Shown here in pieces: positions 1 to 9,300 of a stretch of DNA of 64,000 nt. The translations under genes and the position numbers were made by a program. This DNA is from Cydia pomonella (taxonomy: Eukaryota > Arthropoda > Insecta > Lepidoptera > Tortricidae), in NCBI RefSeq assembly GCF_033807575.1, contig NC_084724.1:13383228-13447227 (forward strand), in the 5' to 3' direction. Within the stretch, counting starts at the first letter, position 1; every line of letters begins with the position of its first letter. The notes under the pieces were generated by a model. That model saw only the letters and a program-made list of their open reading frames with translations. It made no database searches and was not told the origin of the DNA.

Positions 1-733
1 TTGGTGACTTTACTAAGTGTTCTGGTGACATCTTCTAACCTTGGTGACTTTACTAAGTGTTCTGGTGACATCTTCTAACCTTGGTGACTTTACTAAGTGT
101 TCTGGTGACATCTTCTAACCTTGGTGACTTTACTAAGTGTTCTGGTGACATATTATCTTCTAACCTTGGTGACTTTACCAAGTGTTCTGGTGACATCTTC
201 TAACCTTGGTGACTTTACCAAGTGTTCTGGTGACATCTTCTAACCTTGGTGACTTTACTAAGTGTTCTGGTGACATCTTCTAACCTTGGTGACTTTACCA
301 AGTGTTCTGGTGACATCTTCTAACCTTGGTGACTTTACCAAGTGTTCTGGTGACATCTTCTAACCTTGGTGACTTTACTAAGTGTTCTGGTGACATCTTC
401 TAACCTTGGTGACTTTACCAAGTGTTCTGGTGACATCTTCTAACCTTGGTGACTTTACTAAGTGTTCTGGTGACATCTTCTAACCTTGGTGACTTTACTA
501 AGTGTTCTGGTGACATCTTTTAACCTTGGTGACTTTACCAAGTGTTCTGGTGACATCTTCTAAGCTTGGTGACTTTACTAAGTGTTCTGGTGACATCTTC
601 TAACCTTGGTGACTTTACCAAGTGTTCTGGTGACATCTTCTAACCTTGGTGACTTTACCAAGTGTTCTGGTGACATCTTCTAACCTTGGTGACTTTACCA
701 AGTGTTCTGGTGACATCTTCTAACCTTGGTGAC
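1..733. repeat. 40-bp minisatellite, left part
   Basis: About 18 head-to-tail copies of a 40-bp unit that begins TTGGTGACTTTAC and ends CTTCTAACC. Copies differ mainly at one base (TACTAAG versus TACCAAG). One unit near 151 carries a 5-bp expansion (CATATTATCTTC). The array runs off the left window edge and is cut at 733 by the LTR element. The same array resumes at 5296. Confidence 0.97.
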
Positions 734-844
734 TGTTAGTATTAAGAGTGCGGCTACGACCGCATGCGAGTTAGTCGAATAGATACAACTACGCGAGACG
801 CACGTCTTTCATTTCCTTGCCCCGCCCCCGCACCCCCCACAACA
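734..844 (+). repeat. 5' LTR
   Basis: 111 bp, TG...CA ended, and the same base for base as 5185-5295 when read by eye. It has a C-rich 3' third (runs of C around 819-838). I see no clear TATA box. Confidence 0.95.
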
Positions 845-845
845 G

Positions 846-856
846 TGGCGACTGGG
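846..856 (+). promoter_or_regulatory. Putative tRNA primer-binding site
   Basis: TGGCGACTGGG lies one base after the 5' LTR. The leading TGG pairs with the CCA end of a tRNA, the normal place and form of a retrotransposon minus-strand primer site. The tRNA species is not identified. Confidence 0.6.
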
Positions 857-899
857 CTGTACCTTTAATTATTTCGCGTGCAAAAATAAAACAGTGATC

Positions 900-3800
900 A
901 TGGCTAAAGTATCAATAGGAGCGTTAACCATGTTTAATCATGAAGTGCAAGATTGGTTAGTGTTTAAAGAACGTTTGGAACAATGGTTTGTGGCCAACGA
1001 TATAGACGCCACGGCTGACAAGGCCAAGTGTAAGCGTCGGGCTATCTTGTTGAGCAGTCTTACCGAGGGTTCTTATAAACTGCTGAGGGATTTAGCATTA
1101 CCCAAAGTCGTGGGAACCCTAGAGTATGATGACCTTGTGAAACTTCTGGATAATCATTTAAAATCGGCAAAGTGCGGGTTTGCGGAGCGCAACAGATTCT
1201 ACTCGTCGACTCAAAAACCTACAGAAAGTATGGCAGAATGGGTAGCACGCATTCGTGGATTAGCGGTCGACTGCGGCTTTTCTGCCACGACTTTAGATGA
1301 AACTCTTCGAGATCGCTTTGTACTCGGTATGACGCCGGGGCACGAGCGAGATAAGCTCTTCACCATGGATATGGAGAAATTAACCATCAGCAAGGCATTG
1401 GAAGTAGCGGAGAGGATTCAGTGTGCTCGGCAGGGCGCTGCACAAGCGTCGCCAGCGGCGTCGAGCACGCTGCCATGTCCCGACATGCCAGTGTACAAGA
1501 TGGCGTCGGTCCCACGTAGCGCGAGGCCCGGCGGCGCAGGAGGCAGCTTCGGTAGCGGCAGCATAACACAAAAACCACAAGTGGTTTGCGCGGCTTGCGG
1601 TTATGAAGGACATGAGGCGGCTACATGCAAGTTTTCTCGTTATAAGTGCGGTAAATGCGGTTTAAAAGGTCACCTACGGCGTGTGTGTCCAGGCAAGAAA
1701 GTGTTTCGTCAGAATTATATCGATGGTGAATATGGTGTTGATGCTGATACTGGCGATGATGGTAAGCTTGTTGTGTATAATATTCGTTCTTCACGTGGTG
1801 AACCGATGATGGTGACGGTCCAGGTTGCGGAGTATGACCTAACTTTTGAGCTGGACACAGGTTCGGCGGTTACAATTATGCCAGACAAAATGTATGCCTC
1901 ACATTTCAGTAACATACCGTTACGCCCGAACCACACAGTTCTAATTAGTTATAATGATAGCAACATTCCGATCCTAGGTACCCTCAACCTGCCCTTTACG
2001 TATGACGGTGAGACAGCTACATTACAGGTTTTCGTAGCACGAGATAACGGCCCATCTCTGTTAGGTAGAAATTTTATCGCGAAATTTAATTTGGAAATGG
2101 TAAGAGTAAAAAAATGTGAGGTAGAAAACATAATTGAAAAAGCAGAACGTATGTACCCGAAACTATTCACAGATGGTTTAGGTTGCTGTAAAAATGTTTA
2201 CGTCGATTTGCATTTAAAACCAGAGGCCAAACCAGTATTTTTTAGATCACGACCTGTGCCGTTTGCATTAAGGCCAAAGGTCGAAAACGAGATAGATAGA
2301 TTAGTTGATCTAGGGATCTTAGTACCAGTGCCATTTTCTGACTACGCAAGCCCTGTAGTGCCCGTTTTAAAACACAATGGCAGTATACGCCTATGCGCCG
2401 ATTATTCGGTTAGTTTAAATAAACAGTTAGTGATAGAAAAATACCCGTTACCGCGCATCGAGGAGCTATTCGCAAAGTTACACGGCGGTCAGCAGTTTTC
2501 TAAGCTAGATTTATCGCAGGCTTACAACCAGTTATTGTTAAGTGAGTCATCGCAGCTGTTAACAACAATAAACACGATTAAAGGATTGTTTAAATTCACG
2601 AGACTAGTTTTTGGTCTAGCATCGGCGGCGTCAATATTCCAACGGACTTTAGATAAAATACTATCAGGGTTAGAGGGTGTTCTAATTTTCCAAGACGACA
2701 TTTTGGTAACCGGACGTGATCGGTCGGAACACTTGTTGAGGCTAAATAAAGTGTTTGATAGGCTGCAAGAGTCAGGTTTAGTATTGCAAAAAGAAAAATG
2801 CATGTTGTTCCAAGACTCAGTGTCGTACTTGGGATTTAAAATAGATCGGCATGGTCTTCACAAATGTCAAGACAAACTGAAAGCAATAAGTGATGCAAAA
2901 ATCCCCACCAGTATCACCGAACTTAAATCTTTTTTGGGTATGGTAAATTATTACCGTAATTTTGTGAAAAATGCATCGACTATTTTAAGCCCATTACATA
3001 ATCTGTTGAAAAAAAATGTACCGTGGCAATGGAAAAAAGAGCATGATATAGCTGTATCTACCATTAAGCGGGAATTAATTTCAGATAAAACGTTGGCTCA
3101 TTTTGATCCGGATGCCAAACTGATTTTGACTACTGATGCGTCACCTTGGGGTCTTGGAGCGATTTTGTCCCAAATTGGGGCCGATGGTATCGAAAGACCT
3201 GTATCGTACGCGTCCCGGTCGCTCACGTCAGCCGAGAAGAGCTATAGTCAGATCCAAAAGGAAGCAACTGCATTAATCTATGCGGTACGCAAATTTCACC
3301 ATTATTTGTATGGGCGATCAGTACCTTTTGTACTTAGGACTGATCACAAACCTTTATTGTCAATATTTAATCCTGACAAAGGAATACCAGAGGTAACGGC
3401 AAATAGGTTACAGCGTTACGCCATTTACCTAATGTCATATAACTTCGTTATTGAATACGTAAGTAGTGCCCACAACGCAGCTGACTATCTCAGCCGCGCG
3501 GTACGAGTAACTGATAAGGAAACAGCCGATGCGGAGCCGGCCGTAGCCACCGACAAAGCTACTTACATTAACTTTGTTTATGAGAATGAGCAGTTAATAA
3601 CGATTAACGAATTAGGTAAACAGACATTGGCAGATAATGTACTTTCAAATGTACGCACATATGTGATGCAAGGGTGGCCTAGTCAAGTTAGTGACTGTGT
3701 AAAGCCATTTTTCTCTGTTCGAAACGAATTGGCAGTTGAAAAGTCATGCGTAACTAGGGGTCATAAGGTCGTGATTCCTACTATATGTCGTAACAAAATC

Positions 3801-5168
3801 CTAACGGAACTACATATTGGTCACTTAGGGTCTAATAAAATGAGAGCAGAGGCTCGGAGCCGGTTTTGGTGGCCGGGCATGTCTGCAGATATAGATAAGT
3901 TTGTTGCTTCGTGCGAAATATGTACTTCTTTACGACCTTCGCCCCCACGCGCCCCTCTCACACCCTGGCCGTTTCCGCCGCGCGCATTCCATCGAGTACA
4001 TTTAGATTTTTTAGGGCCTTTAAATAATAGAATGTATTTAATTGTTATTGATGCATATTCAAAATGGCCTGAATGTTTTGATGTTTCAAACGGATATGGG
4101 TCTAAAGTAGTTATAGAAAAGATATGTGAGATAATGTCAAGGTTTGGGTTGTTTCACACCATATGTACTGACAATGGTACTTCTTTTATCTCAGCGGAAT
4201 TTGAGGATTTTTGTTTGAGGAACGGAATCACTCATTTAACTTCTCCAACGTATCATCCGAGTAGCAACGGACAGGTTGAGGCTTATGTCAAAATAATAAA
4301 AAAAGCGCTGAAATCATTCATTTTGTCTGGGATTAATCCGAAATCATTCACTTGCAAAATGCACGAATTTCTGATGCGATACAGAAATTCAGTGCATAGC
4401 ACAACCGGTAAGTCACCAGCAGAGGTCATTTTTGGCCACAAGTTAAGAAGTAGATTAGACACACTAGCTATGCATTGCCCAGTAACAGCTGACGCAGCAC
4501 TCGAATGCGTTATAAGAGAGAACCAGTTTTCGCAGTGTAAACACTACGGCGGTAAACGAGTTGTTAACTTTAAAGTGAACGATATAGTTTTAGTTAAAAT
4601 GTACAGTGCACAAAAAAACTATTGGGCAAAGGGAACTATAATAGATCAGATGGGTAAAAGTTTGTACACGGTCAAGTTATTTGACTCTCACAGCATTATT
4701 AAAAGACATGCCAATCAACTGTTAAAACTAAAAGGGGAGGAAGTATCACGTGATTTGGCGACTCAACCAAGTACCTCTAAAATGGACCAGACCACATCAG
4801 AAATGCCTGCAATTATTTTGCCACTAGTACAACGGAACGACGTGACTCCAACTCAGCACGCTGATGCGCCGGTAACAGTGGTACCTGCTGAGGAGGAACA
4901 GGCATCCACTCCTATGATGGATGCGACTCCAATGGAACAAGGCAGCGACAGGTTTACGCATCACACGGAGCAGCAAATCGGAACCAGTGCGGGCGAAGGG
5001 ACTGTGCCCCCACGCTCTGAGCAAACTGAGACTTACCAGGGAGGACCAACGCAAGAATCGGCCGGAGAAGACGCCGATCAGTTTGAGTCACCTATTTCGT
5101 CTCCATTGGCTGAGCTACCTCCCCCACGGAGAAAACGAAACGTTGTTAACTATAAACAATATTTTTAG
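900..5168 (+). CDS. Gag-Pol polyprotein of Ty3/Mag-like element
   Basis: This is a single 1422-residue frame with no frameshift between Gag and Pol. I place the start at the ATG at 900; an in-frame GTG at 894 is not a likely start. Gag ends in two CX2CX4HX4C zinc knuckles (residues 230-243 and 250-263). The aspartic protease has DTGS at 319. Reverse transcriptase has the active-site box FQDD at 597-600, where YxDD is usual. RNase H has TTDAS near 744-748. Integrase has an HHCC finger from residue 972 and catalytic D1036, D1091 and E1127; the 35-residue D-to-E spacing is canonical. A tail rich in P, E, Q and T follows, ending in a basic RRKRN stretch. All catalytic residues are present, and with identical LTRs this suggests a recently mobile copy. 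No env-like frame is present. Confidence 0.95.
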   Translation: MAKVSIGALTMFNHEVQDWLVFKERLEQWFVANDIDATADKAKCKRRAILLSSLTEGSYKLLRDLALPKVVGTLEYDDLVKLLDNHLKSAKCGFAERNRFYSSTQKPTESMAEWVARIRGLAVDCGFSATTLDETLRDRFVLGMTPGHERDKLFTMDMEKLTISKALEVAERIQCARQGAAQASPAASSTLPCPDMPVYKMASVPRSARPGGAGGSFGSGSITQKPQVVCAACGYEGHEAATCKFSRYKCGKCGLKGHLRRVCPGKKVFRQNYIDGEYGVDADTGDDGKLVVYNIRSSRGEPMMVTVQVAEYDLTFELDTGSAVTIMPDKMYASHFSNIPLRPNHTVLISYNDSNIPILGTLNLPFTYDGETATLQVFVARDNGPSLLGRNFIAKFNLEMVRVKKCEVENIIEKAERMYPKLFTDGLGCCKNVYVDLHLKPEAKPVFFRSRPVPFALRPKVENEIDRLVDLGILVPVPFSDYASPVVPVLKHNGSIRLCADYSVSLNKQLVIEKYPLPRIEELFAKLHGGQQFSKLDLSQAYNQLLLSESSQLLTTINTIKGLFKFTRLVFGLASAASIFQRTLDKILSGLEGVLIFQDDILVTGRDRSEHLLRLNKVFDRLQESGLVLQKEKCMLFQDSVSYLGFKIDRHGLHKCQDKLKAISDAKIPTSITELKSFLGMVNYYRNFVKNASTILSPLHNLLKKNVPWQWKKEHDIAVSTIKRELISDKTLAHFDPDAKLILTTDASPWGLGAILSQIGADGIERPVSYASRSLTSAEKSYSQIQKEATALIYAVRKFHHYLYGRSVPFVLRTDHKPLLSIFNPDKGIPEVTANRLQRYAIYLMSYNFVIEYVSSAHNAADYLSRAVRVTDKETADAEPAVATDKATYINFVYENEQLITINELGKQTLADNVLSNVRTYVMQGWPSQVSDCVKPFFSVRNELAVEKSCVTRGHKVVIPTICRNKILTELHIGHLGSNKMRAEARSRFWWPGMSADIDKFVASCEICTSLRPSPPRAPLTPWPFPPRAFHRVHLDFLGPLNNRMYLIVIDAYSKWPECFDVSNGYGSKVVIEKICEIMSRFGLFHTICTDNGTSFISAEFEDFCLRNGITHLTSPTYHPSSNGQVEAYVKIIKKALKSFILSGINPKSFTCKMHEFLMRYRNSVHSTTGKSPAEVIFGHKLRSRLDTLAMHCPVTADAALECVIRENQFSQCKHYGGKRVVNFKVNDIVLVKMYSAQKNYWAKGTIIDQMGKSLYTVKLFDSHSIIKRHANQLLKLKGEEVSRDLATQPSTSKMDQTTSEMPAIILPLVQRNDVTPTQHADAPVTVVPAEEEQASTPMMDATPMEQGSDRFTHHTEQQIGTSAGEGTVPPRSEQTETYQGGPTQESAGEDADQFESPISSPLAELPPPRRKRNVVNYKQYF

Positions 5169-5171
5169 GCT

Positions 5172-5184
5172 AAGGGTGGAGGGA
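5172..5184 (+). promoter_or_regulatory. Polypurine tract of the LTR element
   Basis: Purine-rich AAGGGTGGAGGGA lies directly between the gag-pol stop codon and the 3' LTR, the expected plus-strand primer position. Confidence 0.75.
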
Positions 5185-5295
5185 TGTTAGTATTAAGAGT
5201 GCGGCTACGACCGCATGCGAGTTAGTCGAATAGATACAACTACGCGAGACGCACGTCTTTCATTTCCTTGCCCCGCCCCCGCACCCCCCACAACA
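5185..5295 (+). repeat. 3' LTR
   Basis: 111 bp, identical by eye to the 5' LTR, and followed at once by the GTGAC target duplication and resumed minisatellite. Confidence 0.95.
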
Positions 5296-5595
5296 GTGAC
5301 TTTACCAAGTGTTCCGGTGACATCTTCTAACCTTGGTGACTTTACCAAGTGTTCTGGTGACATCTTCTAACCTTGGTGACTTTACCAAGTGTTCTGGTGA
5401 CATCTTCTAACCTTGGTGACTTTACTAAGTGTTCTGGTGACATCTTCTAACCTTGGTGACTTTACTAAGTGTTCTGGTGACATCTTCTAACCTTGGTGAC
5501 TTTACTAAGTGTTCTGGTGACATCTTCTAACCTTGGTGACTTTACTAAGTGTTCTGGTGACATATTATCTTCTAACCTTGGTGACTTTATCAAGT
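5296..5595. repeat. 40-bp minisatellite, right part
   Basis: About seven more copies of the 40-bp unit. The penultimate unit has the same 5-bp expansion (ATATTATCTTC) as the unit near 151. The last unit decays at about 5595 into single-copy sequence. Confidence 0.95.
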
Positions 5596-6357
5596 GTTTT
5601 ACATCCATTGTCTTTCCCTGACGGTGCGGAATCAACAATGTACGCAGATTCGGCCGCAACTTGGTTTCCGTGACAATCAGGTGATGGTTCTGATTCCTTT
5701 CAGACAAGTCAGTAAAGGGATGAATGATTTCTACTCATTAAAGTTAGGCGATTTCATCATGACATCTTTTTCTTTAAGGAGAGCGTCGGTTAAAAATTAA
5801 GTGATTCGACAACCTGATCGGCATTGTTACAATTTGTTTACAGCTCTAAACTACCCTGTGCCGTGTGAGTGATTTATTTATTTTCTTCACACTTGCTTGA
5901 AAAAGATCTTATTTCTAGCAGGTGTACTGAAGGATAAAGGCCTAGATTGTTCCCACGGGAGGTCACGAATTTATATAAACCACGTAGTGTAAATGAGTTT
6001 TACTTTAAAAATATTGCCGTTAATAATTTAATATGTATGTTTATGTTTAAACATATTTAATTTGATTAATTTAATAGCAGTTTAAAATATTTTTACATAA
6101 TTTTCAATCGTGGCTGAATGCCGAATAGGTCTGTGCCTTCGATGCCTAACCTGTCAAAGAATGACAATATGGCGGACGAATGTTTGAAATGTCACCGTAT
6201 TTAAGAATTATTTCGTTTAAAATTTAGTTTTTTTGCGTGATGAAAAACATTGTCTGGAATTCCGGGGGTAAGAATATTGTAACCCGAGTCTTTAACCACC
6301 CTCGTTTCCAAAATTAGACTTACCCCCCTCGTTGCACAATGTAGTATTGTTCGTCAG
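5596..6357. other. Non-coding stretch with a dispersed repeat
   Basis: No convincing gene. About 5886-6295 is a dispersed repeat that recurs at 38735-39590: shared CACACTTGCT, ATGGCGGACGAATG and TCCGGGGGTAAGAATATTG blocks in the same order. The rest is probably intron or upstream sequence of the kelch gene. Confidence 0.6.
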
Positions 6358-9300
6358 GCCGGCTGGACCCCCGGGCCGCCGCTGCCGTCGGCGCGGCGCT
6401 CGATGGGCGGCTGCGCGTGGCGCGGGCGGCTGGTGCTGGCGGGCGGCTCCGACGGCGCGGCCTCGCTGCGGCGCGTGGACTGGCTGCTGCCGGCCGCCGA
6501 GCCTGCAGGTGACGTGTGGAGTGCAATTACCATATTATTTCATAGAGAAAAAATGTAGGAGAAGGAATCAGTGAAGTTTAGGTTTGCACCAGTTGGTTGT
6601 ATAATTCTTTTTTCCTACTCCTCTACTGTTATCTGTCATTTATGCATTCATTAACACGAATATAAGAACATACATAAAAGATTTCAAGAAAAGTCTATAT
6701 TGTCTATTCCTCATAAAAGCTCTTGTGCTTTTAACCGCTATAACGTTACTGCGATTAATGGCTACCAACCTAACAAAACCAACACGAATACAGTTTTAAA
6801 CTAAGTGCATTGCTGCCAACTTACAAAATATTCATTTGGTTGCATAGTAAAAATAATTACTTCATAAGTCAGAAACACGTATGTGACACTCGTAATATAG
6901 CAACACCCATAGACTACAAAGACCGCTTAGCGTTGCTTGTTAGTCTCCGTAGGCTACGGTGACCAAAATTGAGAAAAAACTGTCCAAAAATTTAATGTAG
7001 CAAGTAGCAAGTACCAGGGCCTCATGAGTTACGAGGTGTCGCTGACCGGCCGGGCGCGTAACAAGGTATGCTCGCGCGTCTTGGCTATATACTTTTGCTT
7101 TGTTTACCTAAATTAAGATTTATTTTTGTTGACTCGTAGGAAAAAATATTGTATGCAACGTTGTATAAGTAGGTCAAAAAATGCTCGTGGCGTATTCCTT
7201 TACAATGTTCGCCTACGCCTTCGGCTCCGGCTCACATTGTAACTCGCGTCACTCGCCTTTTTTGACCCTTCTTATACAACTGTTGCATAAAATACTATAG
7301 ATGCGGATTTATTCAGTGTTATATTAAAAGTATCCAGTATAGGTTAACAGCGAGCAAGTTTTACGATTGTTTGCGCTGTATGTATTTTTATCGGACGGTT
7401 GGCGGATGGGGGCTAGATGAAAAAGTGTGGGCGCCAGCAAGAGTGATGTTTGATTTCTCGGAGTGATACGTAATGTCATATTACGCGTTTGAGAGGTATC
7501 TAATTTGTGATATTACGAGCATTACTTACACATGTCTAGTAAACAAATAAATAGCCTTAGAAACAGGTGGTAACAGCGACGATCCGGGTTGGATTCCCGG
7601 ACGTGTATGTAGTATTTGTATATCAATCATATACTACGCTTATCAATAATAATATACTTCGTTCCAACCGAGCGTTCCACGACACTCACGCATTTTTGAA
7701 AAACGTATATCTAATTTGTTATATTTGCATACAGGAGGCACGTGGCAAGCGGGCCCGCCGCTGCGGCGCGCGCGCGCCGGGCTGGGGCTGGCCGAGCTGG
7801 GCGGCGCGCTGTACGCGGCCGGCGGCTTCTCCGGCCGGGAGTTCCTGGCCTGCGTGGAGTGGCTGCCCGCGCCCGACGCCGACTGGACCATGCTGGCCGA
7901 CCCGCCCGCGGTATGTACTGGCCGAGCTGGGCGGCGCGCTGTACGCGGCCGGCGGCTTCTCCGGCCGGGAGTTCCTGGCCTGCGTGGAGTGGCTGCCCGC
8001 GCCCGACGCCGACTGGACCATGCTGGCCGACCCGCCCGCGGTATGTACTGGCCGAGCTGGGCGGCGCGCTGTACGCGGCCGGCGGCTTCTCCGGCCGGGA
8101 GTTCCTGGCCTGCGTGGAGTGGCTGCCCGCGCCCGACGCCGACTGGACCATGCTGGCCGACCCGCCCGCGGTATGTACTGGCCGAGCTGGGCGGCGCGCT
8201 GTACGCGGCCGGCGGCTTCTCCGGCCGGGAGTTCCTGGCCTGCGTGGAGTGGCTGCCCGCGCCCGACGCCGACTGGACCATGCTGGCCGACCCGCCCGCG
8301 GTATGTACTGGCCGAGCTGGGCGGCGCGCTGTACGCGGCCGGCGGCTTCTCCGGCCGGGAGTTCCTGGCCTGCGTGGAGTGGCTGCCCGCGCCCGACGCC
8401 GACTGGACCATGCTGGCCGACCCGCCCGCGGTATGTACTGGCCGAGCTGGGCGGCGCGCTGTACGCGGCCGGCGGCTTCTCCGGCCGGGAGTTCCTGGCC
8501 TGCGTGGAGTGGCTGCCCGCGCCCGACGCCGACTGGACCATGCTGGCCGACCCGCCCGCGGTATGTACTGGCCGAGCTGGGCGGCGCGCTGTACGCGGCC
8601 GGCGGCTTCTCCGGCCGGGAGTTCCTGGCCTGCGTGGAGTGGCTGCCCGCGCCCGACGCCGACTGGACCATGCTGGCCGACCCGCCCGCGGTATGTACTG
8701 GCCGAGCTGGGCGGCGCGCTGTACGCGGCCGGCGGCTTCTCCGGCCGGGAGTTCCTGGCCTGCGTGGAGTGGCTGCCCGCGCCCGACGCCGACTGGACCA
8801 TGCTGGCCGACCCGCCCGCGGTATGTACTGGCCGAGCTGGGCGGCGCGCTGTACGCGGCCGGCGGCTTCTCCGGCCGGGAGTTCCTGGCCTGCGTGGAGT
8901 GGCTGCCCGCGCCCGACGCCGACTGGACCATGCTGGCCGACCCGCCCGCGGTATGTACTGGCCGAGCTGGGCGGCGCGCTGTACGCGGCCGGCGGCTTCT
9001 CCGGCCGGGAGTTCCTGGCCTGCGTGGAGTGGCTGCCCGCGCCCGACGCCGACTGGACCATGCTGGCCGACCCGCCCGCGGTATGTACTGGCCGAGCTGG
9101 GCGGCGCGCTGTACGCGGCCGGCGGCTTCTCCGGCCGGGAGTTCCTGGCCTGCGTGGAGTGGCTGCCCGCGCCCGACGCCGACTGGACCATGCTGGCCGA
9201 CCCGCCCGCGGTATGTACTGGCCGAGCTGGGCGGCGCGCTGTACGCGGCCGGCGGCTTCTCCGGCCGGGAGTTCCTGGCCTGCGTGGAGTGGCTGCCCGC

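Larger units (their letters stand above)
734..5295 (+). mobile_element. Complete Ty3/Mag-like LTR retrotransposon
   Basis: This is a 4562-bp element with 111-bp LTRs at 734-844 and 5185-5295 that look identical by eye. They start TGTTAG and end ACAACA. The 5-bp flanks match (GTGAC at 729-733 and 5296-5300), so it inserted into a minisatellite unit by integrase. A primer-binding-like TGGCGACTGGG follows the 5' LTR, and a purine tract precedes the 3' LTR. One open frame encodes Gag and Pol together. Very short LTRs and a single fused frame fit the Mag lineage of Ty3/gypsy known from Lepidoptera; the clade assignment is inference, since I could not align it. Confidence 0.95.

Noticed and set aside
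1..733. CRISPR-like array
   Set aside because: Units are contiguous with no unique spacers, and the window is animal DNA. It is a minisatellite.
894..902. GTG start for gag-pol
   Set aside because: Eukaryotic initiation favours the ATG at 900, six bases downstream in the same frame.
5465..5707. 80-codon - strand frame
   Set aside because: It comes from antisense minisatellite units.
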